DNA from: Vibrio sp. NTOU-M3 | Lineage (GTDB): Bacteria > Pseudomonadota > Gammaproteobacteria > Enterobacterales > Vibrionaceae | Direction of reading: 5' to 3' | DNA length: 64,000 nucleotides | Assembly: GCF_040869035.1 (NCBI RefSeq) | Contig: NZ_CP162101.1 | Coordinates: forward strand, 1,520,498 to 1,584,497 | Shown: piece by piece, positions 34,348 to 42,742 of the stretch | Position numbering within the stretch: position 1 is the first letter of the stretch | How the letters are laid out: every line of letters begins with the position of its first letter | Translations under genes and position numbers: made by a program | Notes under the pieces: model-generated | The model's input: the letters and a program-made list of their open reading frames with translations, nothing else | The model's database searches: none | What the model was told of the DNA's origin: nothing

Positions 34348-34905
34348 ATGTCTTCTGAATCTACTATGCTAGAACGCTGCCAATCGAAATGTGAATTATG
34401 CGCTGCTGATGCGCCATTAACGGCATACGCTGTTCCTCCGCACAGCCACGTGACAGTAGATTACGGCATCATGGTCTGCGACAAATGTCTGGGTGAAATC
34501 GACGAACCTAAAGACATTAACCACTGGCGTTGCCTAAACGACAGCATGTGGAGCCAAGTACCGGCAGTACAAGTTACTGCTTGGCGCCAACTTACTCGCC
34601 TAAATACTGAAAGCTGGGCACAAGATGCGCTAGACATGATGTACATGGAAGAAGAGCAAATGAACTGGGCAATGCAAGGAATGTCTGCTGACGACAAACC
34701 ATTCGATTGCAACGGCGTTGAACTTAAAAAAGGTGACGACGTAACGGTAATCAAAGACCTACCAGTGAAAGGCACTAACCAAGTGATCAAGCAAGGTACA
34801 GTTATCCGTGGCATCAGCATCGGTGACGACCCTAAACTTGTTTCTGGTAAAGCGAACGGCGGCCAATCTATGTACGTTATCGCAGAATACTGCCGTAAGA
34901 AGTAA
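34348..34905 (+). CDS. PhnA/YjdM-family zinc-ribbon protein
   Basis: 185 residues from ATG 34348. An upstream in-frame extension has no homology feel and no ribosome binding site. A four-cysteine zinc ribbon (CELC ... CDKC) is followed by a WRCLNDSMWSQVPAVQVTAW block and a C-terminal SH3-like domain (GVELKKGDDVTVIKDLPVKG). This is the family once named PhnA; despite the name its role in phosphonate use is not supported. Confidence 0.88.
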   Translation: MSSESTMLERCQSKCELCAADAPLTAYAVPPHSHVTVDYGIMVCDKCLGEIDEPKDINHWRCLNDSMWSQVPAVQVTAWRQLTRLNTESWAQDALDMMYMEEEQMNWAMQGMSADDKPFDCNGVELKKGDDVTVIKDLPVKGTNQVIKQGTVIRGISIGDDPKLVSGKANGGQSMYVIAEYCRKK

Positions 34906-34976
34906 TTTTAATTCCATAGGTAGCAGCCCAGCACGATAACGTGTCATGCTCGTTACTTATCGAAAAGCGACATTTT

Positions 34977-35013
34977 AAAAGCTCTCAATATTTTTATTAT
35001 TGAGAGCTTTTTA
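34977..35013 (+). terminator. Terminator after PhnA/YjdM-like gene
   Basis: AAAAGCTCTCAATA / TATTGAGAGCTTTTT stem with a short T-rich loop, about 70 bases after the stop. The rest of the ~300-base gap to 35210 holds nothing else that I recognise apart from the next hairpin. Confidence 0.85.
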
Positions 35014-35160
35014 TTTATCTCTATCAAATTTACTCACTCTATTCCCTATCCACTATAGATCTAAAGGATTTCCCTACCTTGTTTGAGTAATTGGCTCACA
35101 AAATGTGACACCGTCACATAATATTTATTTGTTACTCCTTAATCCCTTATTTAAGGCATA

Positions 35161-35192
35161 AAAAAACGCCGGCATGTGCGCCAGCGTTTTTC
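35161..35192 (-). terminator. Terminator of the small DUF1127-like gene
   Basis: AAAAACGC ... GCGTTTTT imperfect hairpin with an inner GC-rich stem, just beyond the stop at 35210. It has A- and T-runs on both sides, so it can work in both directions. Confidence 0.65.
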
Positions 35193-35209
35193 AATCGATT
35201 TATCAGAAC

Positions 35210-35401
35210 TTAACGACTTAAGCCGATGTCTTTTTGCATGTGAACCGACAGATCATTCGCGTAGTGAGCACGCGGAGAGCTGTTGTCTGTAAACAAAATA
35301 TCTAATAAATGTGCAATCAATCCTTTGAAGTTAACCGAGTAGGTTTTCTTATCCATAGAGGTTGGAGCAGCGATAGTATCAATGTGCATTGCTTGTGCCA
35401 T
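35210..35401 (-). CDS. Small DUF1127-like protein
   Basis: 63 residues from ATG 35401, with GAGAGG 5 bases upstream. The C-terminal DLSVHMQKDIGLSR resembles the end of DUF1127 (YjiS-like) small proteins, which often have roles in RNA or stress regulation. The rest is not recognised. The ~290 bases upstream to 35688 show no gene. Confidence 0.6.
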   Translation of the reverse strand: MAQAMHIDTIAAPTSMDKKTYSVNFKGLIAHLLDILFTDNSSPRAHYANDLSVHMQKDIGLSR

Positions 35402-35688
35402 GGTTGCCTCTCTATATAATCCGGTAACTTGTTTTGTTGTGCTAATATTAATCAAATATTCATTGAGCAAAAAATGACAAAAATTAGATTTTAGAATTAG
35501 ATTTTCTAATGGAACAATACCTTAACATTTGCTCTTTCACTTTATGCACAAAACCGCAACGAAAGTGCATTAAAAACCATTTAGTTTACCTTTTAATTCA
35601 ATAAAGAAAGAGTAAGCCGCCTATCATTTACATTATTACTACATTTTAAAATAAAAAAAATGCGGCTTACTTCTTGATTAGTATTAGA

Positions 35689-36648
35689 TTATCTATCCAA
35701 AGTTTCGATAGCTAATGCACGCTCTTTACGCTGCTTCATAATCGATGCAATAACAGCGATGGTCATCACAGACAACAAGACAGTAAGTGACCATAACGTT
35801 GGGATTTCCCACTTTGAACCCACTAACATCATTTTCACACCGATGAACACCATAATGAATGACAAGGCTGGTTTAAGATAAATAAACTTATCCATCATCC
35901 CCTGCAATACAAAGTAAAGAGAACGTAGTCCAAGCAATGCGAATACGTTTGCCGCTAGCACTAAAAATGGCTCTCGCGTTACAGCAAAGATTGCTGGGAT
36001 GGAGTCTAGCGCAAACATCACATCCATAAATGCAATGACACCAATAACAATCATCATTGGGGTCACCATGCGTTTTCCATTCTCCCTTACTACTAATGCG
36101 TTACCTCGATACCCATCAGTCACACTCGCAAAACGGCGAATGATCTTCTCTGGTAACGGATTAATTTCTTCATCACCTTTATCACGAGCAAGTTGGATCC
36201 CTGTCCAAATCAAAAACAGTGCAAATAGATACAGTAGCCAGTGATACTGAGCTAGTAATTGCGCTCCGACTCCGATCATGATGCCTCTTAGGACAAGTGC
36301 ACCTATAACCCCCCACAGCAAGGCTCTTGGACGCAGATGTTCAGGGACAAGGTATTGATGGAAAATAATTGCGAAAACAAACAGATTGTCGACACTAAGA
36401 GATTTCTCAAGCAAATAACCCGTTAGAAAAGAGATTGTCGCTTTTTCTGGCGTATAAACACTGTCTGGTGCATAGACATCCCAGAAGAAATAAATACTGG
36501 CAGCGAACAAAAAAGCCAAAACAAACCAAAATACGCTCCATAGCGCGGCTTTTTTAACGGTAATTTTTCCGCCACGGGTTTGCCAAATATCGAGAACAAC
36601 TAAAGATAGCGTTAACAGGCCAAAAGCCAGATAAGTCATTGGGGTCAT
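35689..36648 (-). CDS. TerC/Alx-family membrane protein (probable Mn exporter)
   Basis: 319 residues with about nine helices. The two acidic membrane motifs of TerC proteins are present (LEKSLSVDNLFVFAIIFHQY and GVIAFMDVMFALDSIPAIFA). E. coli Alx is controlled by a yybP-ykoY riboswitch, and the same kind of leader precedes this gene. Role: probably manganese export or homeostasis. The start is the ATG at 36648 with TTTGGAGG 4-5 bases upstream, and this Shine-Dalgarno lies in a hairpin. Confidence 0.9.
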   Translation of the reverse strand: MTPMTYLAFGLLTLSLVVLDIWQTRGGKITVKKAALWSVFWFVLAFLFAASIYFFWDVYAPDSVYTPEKATISFLTGYLLEKSLSVDNLFVFAIIFHQYLVPEHLRPRALLWGVIGALVLRGIMIGVGAQLLAQYHWLLYLFALFLIWTGIQLARDKGDEEINPLPEKIIRRFASVTDGYRGNALVVRENGKRMVTPMMIVIGVIAFMDVMFALDSIPAIFAVTREPFLVLAANVFALLGLRSLYFVLQGMMDKFIYLKPALSFIMVFIGVKMMLVGSKWEIPTLWSLTVLLSVMTIAVIASIMKQRKERALAIETLDR

Positions 36649-36652
36649 GATT

Positions 36653-36862
36653 CCTCCAAACGCGGAGGGATCGGTTTTCTATATCGACGACCCCTACCGC
36701 AAACAAACGAAAACCTTCAGAAAAACCCTGAAAGTTGATTTGATTACGTTGGTCTCGTCGAAGTGATAACTCTGTTTCCAACAGTATTAGCACTTATACT
36801 TACCGGATAGGTCTGAGCCTAACGAGATGACGATAAGTAAACCAGAGGCGACTACTCCCCAA
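36653..36862 (-). promoter_or_regulatory. yybP-ykoY-type manganese riboswitch in the terC/alx leader
   Basis: On the minus strand the leader starts GGGGAGTAGTCGCC and contains CTCAGACCTATCCGG, both fitting the conserved internal loops of yybP-ykoY RNAs. The leader ends in CCTCC-GCGTTT-GGAGG (plus coordinates 36653-36668), a small hairpin that hides the ribosome binding site of the TerC gene. This gives a simple translational switch: with ligand the sequestering hairpin would open. Assignment rests on motif reading, not a covariance search. Confidence 0.75.
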
Positions 36863-36936
36863 ACAGCGCGATTCTACTCCTGAGGTTCCAATTTTGTCTA
36901 TAGGAAAAATCAGATAAATTGCACCTTATAAGTAGC

Positions 36937-36964
36937 AAAAAGGCACATTCAAATGTGCCTTTTT
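36937..36964 (-). terminator. Terminator after 31-residue membrane peptide
   Basis: AAAAAGGCACATT / AATGTGCCTTTTT, a 13-bp perfect stem with a tiny loop, 13 bases past the small gene's stop. Confidence 0.85.
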
Positions 36965-36976
36965 ATCTATGATGAT

Positions 36977-37072
36977 TTAAACACCACCCATTGGTACAAA
37001 ATAAACAAGTGCGGACCATATACCGATCCAACTTATGACGACAGCAATATCAACCCAGTCTTTACCCCACAT
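36977..37072 (-). CDS. 31-residue single-pass membrane peptide
   Basis: ATG at 37072 with GGGGGAA 4-8 bases upstream encodes MWGKDWVDIAVVISWIGIWS, then LVYFVPMGGV and stop. One hydrophobic helix spans most of it. A strong ribosome binding site and a terminator directly behind it support expression. Not recognised; it resembles small accessory subunits of membrane complexes in size only. Confidence 0.55.
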   Translation of the reverse strand: MWGKDWVDIAVVISWIGIWSALVYFVPMGGV

Positions 37073-37142
37073 GGTTCCCCCTAAATTGTCTGCTTTATTT
37101 ATTCACAAACCTTATAGGTGTAGCCTGCAACGTTTATACCAA

Positions 37143-38879
37143 TTATTTACCGAGCAATGCGGTACCCGTTTCTAACGTCAGTTTTTCTGGATCTGAGCAC
37201 AGCAAGGCAATAAAGCAATCTGCCATCGACTCATTGCTGATATAAGACTCTCCACTTAATTGCAGCAGTGCTTCATACCCTTCTTTCCCCTTCATTGTGT
37301 AGGCCGAAGAAGCGCCTGTGTAGACTTTATCCGCTATGACTTTCTGCCAACCTAACTCAGATGAATAGATTTCAAGATTGGCTATCCGTTGACCTTTCGG
37401 TGACGCTTTTAAATATCGAAAACGTAAGTTATGAGTATATGGATAGGAGCCTGATCCTGTGCCTTCAACACCGTTATTTGTTGCATTATTAATTGCCCCT
37501 TCCAGCGCAGCGGCAATCACCTGCCCTTTAACCTTATATACACCAATAGGAACGGCAAATGGCAACAGCTTACCTGCGATATCAGCTACGGTTATTTTGC
37601 CAGCATTGAGCGATGTTCTAACACCACCAGCGTTATGAATGGCGAAGTCCACATTATGACCAAGTGTGTTCATCTGATAACAAAAAGATTCCGCCACTAA
37701 AGGGGCAACCTGGCTTGGCCCCTGCTCATCAGGGATCCTTACATGCCTTAATGGTTGCGAAGCATTAGCAATCACCTGCTTTTGCAATTTTCGAACTTCT
37801 GGAATGTACTTATCCACCAAAATACTCTGTACTTGTGAGTCTTTTTTACAAACCACCACATTTGGGTGTTGGTTTAGATAATCACACGCTTGTTGATGAG
37901 GTTGATCAGTCGCGGCTTCATTCATGCTTGCATCAATAAACAATCGGCGACCAAGCAACAATTCGTTTCTCCCACTAAAACGAATCACTTCACCATTGGC
38001 CGCAAAATCGACCTCACAATGACCAACACTTAATGCGTGATAACCCGCTTGGACAACATACGTTTGATTCACTTTTACGCCATAAGGATCGGACTTAGCC
38101 ATTCCAAGATCGCTAAAATCACCTTGTAAAATATGACTATGGCCACCCACAATTAAGCTAATTCCGGAAACACTTTCTGCTAATTCCAGATCCGCTTCGT
38201 AGCCGAGGTGGCTCAATAAGATAATTTTATTGATGCCCTGACTATGCAGTGCCATCACGGTATTCTTTGCTGTTTCTAGTGCGTTTACAAATGGCGTATC
38301 CGCGTCTGGGTTTGCGATGTCGTCCATCTTATCGAGCGACAACCCAAACACAGCAATTGGTTCTCCATCAATTTGTTTGATGATCCAATTCGCTTTTTGT
38401 CCTTCAACATCGTAACTATGTACTTTGGTGTTTTCTGAAAGCTTTACGGCCTTTTCTTGGCATTCGTTTGATAAATCCCAGTTTCCTGCGAGCAAGGGAA
38501 ACTCGATTCTCTGTGCAAAGCACGCTACAGGCTCATTACCCATATCCAGTTCATGGTTACCAAGTGCCATTGCATCAATATTTAACGCATTCAACATATC
38601 TGCGTTTGCGACGCCTTTAAACAATGAAAAGTACAAGGTGCCTTGAAAGCAATCACCAGCGTGTAAGAAGAGGAAGCCTCGCTTCATCCGTGTTGCATCA
38701 TCACGCAGTTGATGCACACGAGTTGCAATACGAGCGAAACCACCTGCACTGACGAAAGGCGTCAATTCACGTTCACCATTTTTGATATGCAGAGGCAGCG
38801 ATGTGGGTTCGAAGTAAGAATGAGTGTCATTAATGTGTGCCAGCGTTAGAGAGACTGGCTTGTTGTTTTTATCTTGCAT
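37143..38879 (-). CDS. UshA-like 5'-nucleotidase/metallophosphoesterase
   Basis: 578 residues. Metallophosphatase motifs run DTHSY (IND-THSYF), HAGDCFQGTLY, ALGNHELDMG, LLSHLGYEADLELA and VGGHSHI; the C-terminal nucleotide-binding domain contains NAGGVRTSLNAGKI. Family members hydrolyse nucleotides or UDP-sugars, usually in the periplasm. Here no signal peptide is seen: the protein starts MQDKNNKPVSLTLAHINDTH, so it may be cytosolic or exported in some other way. It is a single gene. Confidence 0.88.
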   Translation of the reverse strand: MQDKNNKPVSLTLAHINDTHSYFEPTSLPLHIKNGERELTPFVSAGGFARIATRVHQLRDDATRMKRGFLFLHAGDCFQGTLYFSLFKGVANADMLNALNIDAMALGNHELDMGNEPVACFAQRIEFPLLAGNWDLSNECQEKAVKLSENTKVHSYDVEGQKANWIIKQIDGEPIAVFGLSLDKMDDIANPDADTPFVNALETAKNTVMALHSQGINKIILLSHLGYEADLELAESVSGISLIVGGHSHILQGDFSDLGMAKSDPYGVKVNQTYVVQAGYHALSVGHCEVDFAANGEVIRFSGRNELLLGRRLFIDASMNEAATDQPHQQACDYLNQHPNVVVCKKDSQVQSILVDKYIPEVRKLQKQVIANASQPLRHVRIPDEQGPSQVAPLVAESFCYQMNTLGHNVDFAIHNAGGVRTSLNAGKITVADIAGKLLPFAVPIGVYKVKGQVIAAALEGAINNATNNGVEGTGSGSYPYTHNLRFRYLKASPKGQRIANLEIYSSELGWQKVIADKVYTGASSAYTMKGKEGYEALLQLSGESYISNESMADCFIALLCSDPEKLTLETGTALLGK

Positions 38880-39184
38880 ATTTTGTCTTCTCTATTTTTC
38901 ATCTCCATCCTAGCGCAATGATCATGACAGAATCGTGACTTTTATGAAATAACTTTGAAAAGAAATCATAAAAGCGTTAGTGCGGTCATATAGTTATCGA
39001 CATTGACCTAACAATATGTGAGCTAACATTCTGCTTATATTAGTTTTTTCTATTAAGCTTAAAGTATGCTTGGCCATATACCTAAACATCAATACTCTGG
39101 AAATACTGTTAAAAATCAGAGAGAAACAGCAGTTGTATAAAACGGTGTGGTATGACGTTGTTGGCAGCTTACGGGAGTTAACTT
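38880..39184. other. Intergenic region, divergent promoters only
   Basis: About 305 AT-rich bases between the divergent UshA-like and YbjD-like genes. Apart from presumed promoters and GGGAG before the ATG at 39185, nothing was recognised. Confidence 0.4.
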
Positions 39185-40816
39185 ATGCAGTTAGAAAGAA
39201 TTGAGATTTCCGGCTTTCGAGGTATTAAAAGAATGTCGCTCGCATTCGATGAGTTGACGACATTAATTGGGGAAAACACATGGGGTAAGTCATCTTTACT
39301 TGATGCCCTATCCGTTGCGCTGCCTCCGGAAGGCGTCCCCTACGAATTCGAAATGACCGATTTTCATGTCGACTATTCCATTGCTCATCCTCAATCACAG
39401 CACCTGCAAATCGTGCTTAGTCTGATATCTAATGATAAGAATGAAATCAATGCCGGCCGCTATCGGCGTATTAAACCCATCTGGGTGCAAGATGAGCAAG
39501 GCAAGTACCGTATTTTTTATCGATTGAGCGCAACTCGTGAACAATATGACATAAAAACCAAATACGCATTTCTTGATATCGAAGGTAACCCGCTGCCTCT
39601 TCACCATTCCGAGAAACTAGCAGCTGAATTGATGACATTACACCCTGTTATTCGCCTTAAAGACTCACGCCGATTCGAACGACCTTTTGACGCATCCAAT
39701 GGATTCAACACCCGCGTCGAAAAACGGATCAATAACACTTGTCGCCGATTAATGGCGCTACCTGGTCATGTCAACAAAGGGGAAATGAAAAGTAGTTTAA
39801 ATTCAATGAATACCTTGGTTGAGCACTACTTTAGCTTTAAAAGTAGTTCACGTAAGAATCCAAGAAAGCAAAGAGATGGTTTGTTCTACAGTGCAACAAC
39901 TAACGAAAAAAGCATCTCTCAAGTTGTCGAAGAAACCAAGAATAAACAAACTCGCTTACTTTTTATGGGTTTACTAAATGCTTATTTGCAAGCAAAAGGA
40001 CCGACAGAGTTAAGGCGTTGTGCTCGACCTTTGTTGATCATTGAAGATCCCGAAGGACGCTTGCACCCTACACACCTAGCAAGAGCTTGGAGCTTGTTGC
40101 AACTGCTTCCCATGCAAAAGATCTTAACCACCAACAGTGGTGATTTACTCGCACAAGTGCCAATCCACAGTATCCGACGTCTCGTGCGTCAATCAGACCG
40201 CACGGTGACTCGCTATCTGTCTCAGCAAAGTTTGGGGAAAGATGATTTAAGGCGGATTGGCTTTCATATCCGGTTTCATCGGCCCGGTGCTTTATTCGCT
40301 CGCTGTTGGCTTCTTGTGGAAGGCGAAACCGAAGTATGGTTATTTAACGAACTCGCCAATCAATGTGGCTATAACTTAGCTGCAGAAGGCGTTCAGATCA
40401 TCGAATTTGCCCAATCCGGGCTTCGCTCCTTGATTAAGATTGCCAAAGCATTTGGTATCGATTGGCATGTGGTTACAGATGGGGACGCAGCTGGGAAAAA
40501 GTATGCGACAGCGGTACGCGCTCAGCTCGAGCACGATCAAGAACGGCACAGATTAACCGAATTACCTGATAGAGATATTGAGCATTTCTTGTACAACAAT
40601 GGCTTTGAGTTCTTTTTCAAAGACATGATCAAAATCCCTCACGATCACCCTATTCCTGCCAAAAAAGTAGTTACCCGGGTATTGAAGAAATTTGCTAAAC
40701 CCGATCTGGCTTTAGCTATCGTGTCACACTGTGAAGATAAAGGAATGGAATGTATCCCACTCTTATTGAGGTGGACACTCAAACGGTGTGTCACAATGGC
40801 AAATGGCAATACCTAG
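39185..40816 (+). CDS. OLD-family ATP-dependent endonuclease (YbjD-like)
   Basis: 543 residues. An ABC-type ATPase N-terminus (ISGFRGIKRMSLAF, Walker A in LIGENTWGKSSLLDA), late ATPase motif LLIIEDPEGRLHPTHLARAW, and a C-terminal TOPRIM domain (LVEGETEVWLFNELA, WHVVTDGDAAGKKYA). This is the OLD nuclease class 1 layout of E. coli YbjD. It stands alone, which is normal for the core YbjD, so a defence role need not be assumed. Confidence 0.9.
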   Translation: MQLERIEISGFRGIKRMSLAFDELTTLIGENTWGKSSLLDALSVALPPEGVPYEFEMTDFHVDYSIAHPQSQHLQIVLSLISNDKNEINAGRYRRIKPIWVQDEQGKYRIFYRLSATREQYDIKTKYAFLDIEGNPLPLHHSEKLAAELMTLHPVIRLKDSRRFERPFDASNGFNTRVEKRINNTCRRLMALPGHVNKGEMKSSLNSMNTLVEHYFSFKSSSRKNPRKQRDGLFYSATTNEKSISQVVEETKNKQTRLLFMGLLNAYLQAKGPTELRRCARPLLIIEDPEGRLHPTHLARAWSLLQLLPMQKILTTNSGDLLAQVPIHSIRRLVRQSDRTVTRYLSQQSLGKDDLRRIGFHIRFHRPGALFARCWLLVEGETEVWLFNELANQCGYNLAAEGVQIIEFAQSGLRSLIKIAKAFGIDWHVVTDGDAAGKKYATAVRAQLEHDQERHRLTELPDRDIEHFLYNNGFEFFFKDMIKIPHDHPIPAKKVVTRVLKKFAKPDLALAIVSHCEDKGMECIPLLLRWTLKRCVTMANGNT

Positions 40817-40840
40817 TTGATAGACAAATACGCAGAAAGA

Positions 40841-40866
40841 AAAAAGGCACCTGACCAGGTGCCTGT
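40841..40866 (-). terminator. Terminator after DUF1097 gene
   Basis: GGCACCTG-AC-CAGGTGCC hairpin (40846-40863) with a T-run on the minus strand. It lies between convergent genes and best serves the minus-strand DUF1097 transcript. Confidence 0.7.
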
Positions 40867-40926
40867 ATTAAAAGGAAGATAAAACTTCGTAATACTAATC
40901 AATCGGGGGTAACCTAAAAGTAAGCA

Positions 40927-41418
40927 TTAAGCTCGTGTAGAAAGCTTAGCGTCATTACTTGTTTTAGGTTGATTTGATTTCTGATGCAGCCACAAACCGC
41001 TTGCTTTCATTAAGTAGCCAAATATGCCACCTAAAATAAGAGACGGAACCACTAAGCTCCAATTCCCATCAGCGGCAAAGGTCGCACAAGAGCCTATAAA
41101 GGTGCCCGGTATATAACTCAGCCATTGTTGCTTCGCTTGAATACACATGAAAAATGCTACTACAGCAGTAATGACATAACCCATTATTTCAAGAGAAACA
41201 AAATTGGACAGATGGATAATAACCAGTGCCCAAAAAACGCCTGCCATATTCGTCAACAAACTTTGTAAAAGACCGACAACACCGCTCTTTGGAGATGCAA
41301 AATAACTGGTACAGCCTAAAAAGCCCGCCCAAGATAACAAACCCAAAGACACAGCCACCCATCCCCATACTCCGGACAAGATACCAGTAGTGAGTGAAAT
41401 GGCGAATAAAGTGCTCAT
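40927..41418 (-). CDS. DUF1097 membrane protein (YcdZ-like)
   Basis: 163 residues from ATG 41418 (GAGGG just upstream); a longer frame to 41463 exists but lacks a good start site. Five or so helices, with GWVAVSLGLLSWAGFLGCTS and WLSYIPGTFIGSCATFA as the family blocks. Function unknown. Confidence 0.8.
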   Translation of the reverse strand: MSTLFAISLTTGILSGVWGWVAVSLGLLSWAGFLGCTSYFASPKSGVVGLLQSLLTNMAGVFWALVIIHLSNFVSLEIMGYVITAVVAFFMCIQAKQQWLSYIPGTFIGSCATFAADGNWSLVVPSLILGGIFGYLMKASGLWLHQKSNQPKTSNDAKLSTRA

Positions 41419-41589
41419 ATGCCCTCGCTGTCGCTGCAGCTTGTCTACAGCATCATGAATCAAGAGGACATTCTACGTTCTATTGCATAGAAATTAAGGA
41501 TACTGATCACATTTACAAGTAACGACACGACAGTTAATTTCTTTTAATTGTGACGCAAACGGTAAATCAACAGAATTGGAAAATATAGA

Positions 41590-42495
41590 TTATAGAACTG
41601 ATGGTTTTCCTTTCATCATTCGCAACCCTTCACGCTTGATGCACTCTGCTAAAGGGTTTTCAACCATATCTGCTCGCCATATGAAAGACAGTGTACGTTC
41701 CATGTTCAACTCAGGAACATTAAGTGCAACTAATTGCCCGCTCTCAATAAACTTTTCTACATCGAGGTACGGTAGACACGTTAGATATTGGCCGTGAGCA
41801 ACCATACTTCTTAATACAGGCACATGTTCGTACTCACGCCAAACATCTAAATCTTCAATAAGATGGTGAATGGAGCTATCAAAAATCTTTCGAGTACCAG
41901 AACCGTGCTCTCGTAAAACCCACTTTGCTTGTTCTAATTGCGCTAGACTCACACGCTCAGAACGCGCATAGGGATGGTGTGCAGCGGCAACGACTGTTAA
42001 ATGATCTCGACACCATACTTCTTGGTGAATCCGATTATCATCACAACGCCCCTCTATAACGCCTAAGTCATATTTATAATCCAGCACCCCTTCAATTACG
42101 CTGTTGGTACTCTTCACTTTCAGTGATATGCGCATTTCAGGGAAGTCATTATCAATAATGCTGATAAGATCCGGAACCAAATGTTCTGCTGGTGTTTGAC
42201 TCGCACCGAGCCTTAATTCTCCGCTGAGCAAATGTTGTTCATAGAACCCCATTTGTATTTGCTTTGCATCTTGCAGTAAGCGTTTTGCTTTTGGCCTTAA
42301 CCACATCCCCCAATGGGTTAAGGCCATTTGCTTGCCTTGCCTTTCAAACAAAGGACGACCTAGCATCTTCTCTAGTTGTGCGAGCGACATACTCGTCGCT
42401 GACTGTGTTAATGCAAGCTTTTCAGCCGCTAGGCTTACGCTGCCTGAATCTGCGACGGCATCAAATACCGCAAGTTGCTTTAATGAATAGCGCAC
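41590..42495 (-). CDS. LysR-family transcriptional regulator divergent from focA-like gene
   Basis: 301 residues from a GTG at 42495 with AGGAG 5 bases upstream; an ATG at 42513 is the alternative. The HTH region is VSLAAEKLALTQSATSMSLA, followed by LGRPLFERQGKQMALTHWG and the substrate-binding domain. It resembles YeiE/CysB-like regulators. It faces the formate-channel gene, and a T-N11-A palindrome lies between them, so it probably controls that gene. Confidence 0.85.
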   Translation of the reverse strand: MRYSLKQLAVFDAVADSGSVSLAAEKLALTQSATSMSLAQLEKMLGRPLFERQGKQMALTHWGMWLRPKAKRLLQDAKQIQMGFYEQHLLSGELRLGASQTPAEHLVPDLISIIDNDFPEMRISLKVKSTNSVIEGVLDYKYDLGVIEGRCDDNRIHQEVWCRDHLTVVAAAHHPYARSERVSLAQLEQAKWVLREHGSGTRKIFDSSIHHLIEDLDVWREYEHVPVLRSMVAHGQYLTCLPYLDVEKFIESGQLVALNVPELNMERTLSFIWRADMVENPLAECIKREGLRMMKGKPSVL

Positions 42496-42592
42496 TGAAG
42501 CTCCTGATCTCATTCCTTAATTTGTAATCCATGCCCGTTCATTGACCTCTCAGAATAGGCAAGCTGTTTCATTTTACTGGTGCATTTGTACA

Positions 42593-42609
42593 TATCAATC
42601 TTTTTGATA
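42593..42609. promoter_or_regulatory. LysR-type palindrome upstream of focA-like gene
   Basis: TATCAA-TCTTT-TTGATA is a 17-base inverted repeat with a T-N11-A core, placed between the divergent LysR and channel genes. Confidence 0.55.
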
Positions 42610-42742
42610 AAGATTTTAAAAATTATCAATTTTACCTCTATACCCTACTTCTCTAATCTGAATTGGCAGTCAGGCAACAGGCCTTATAAACACCTTTAAT
42701 TTTTTACGGAGGTCAACATGTACAACAGATTAGGGAGCAGAA

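Noticed and set aside
39185..40816. Treating the OLD-family gene as half of a Gabija-type defence system
   Set aside because: There is no UvrD-like helicase partner, and the protein fits the core YbjD layout.
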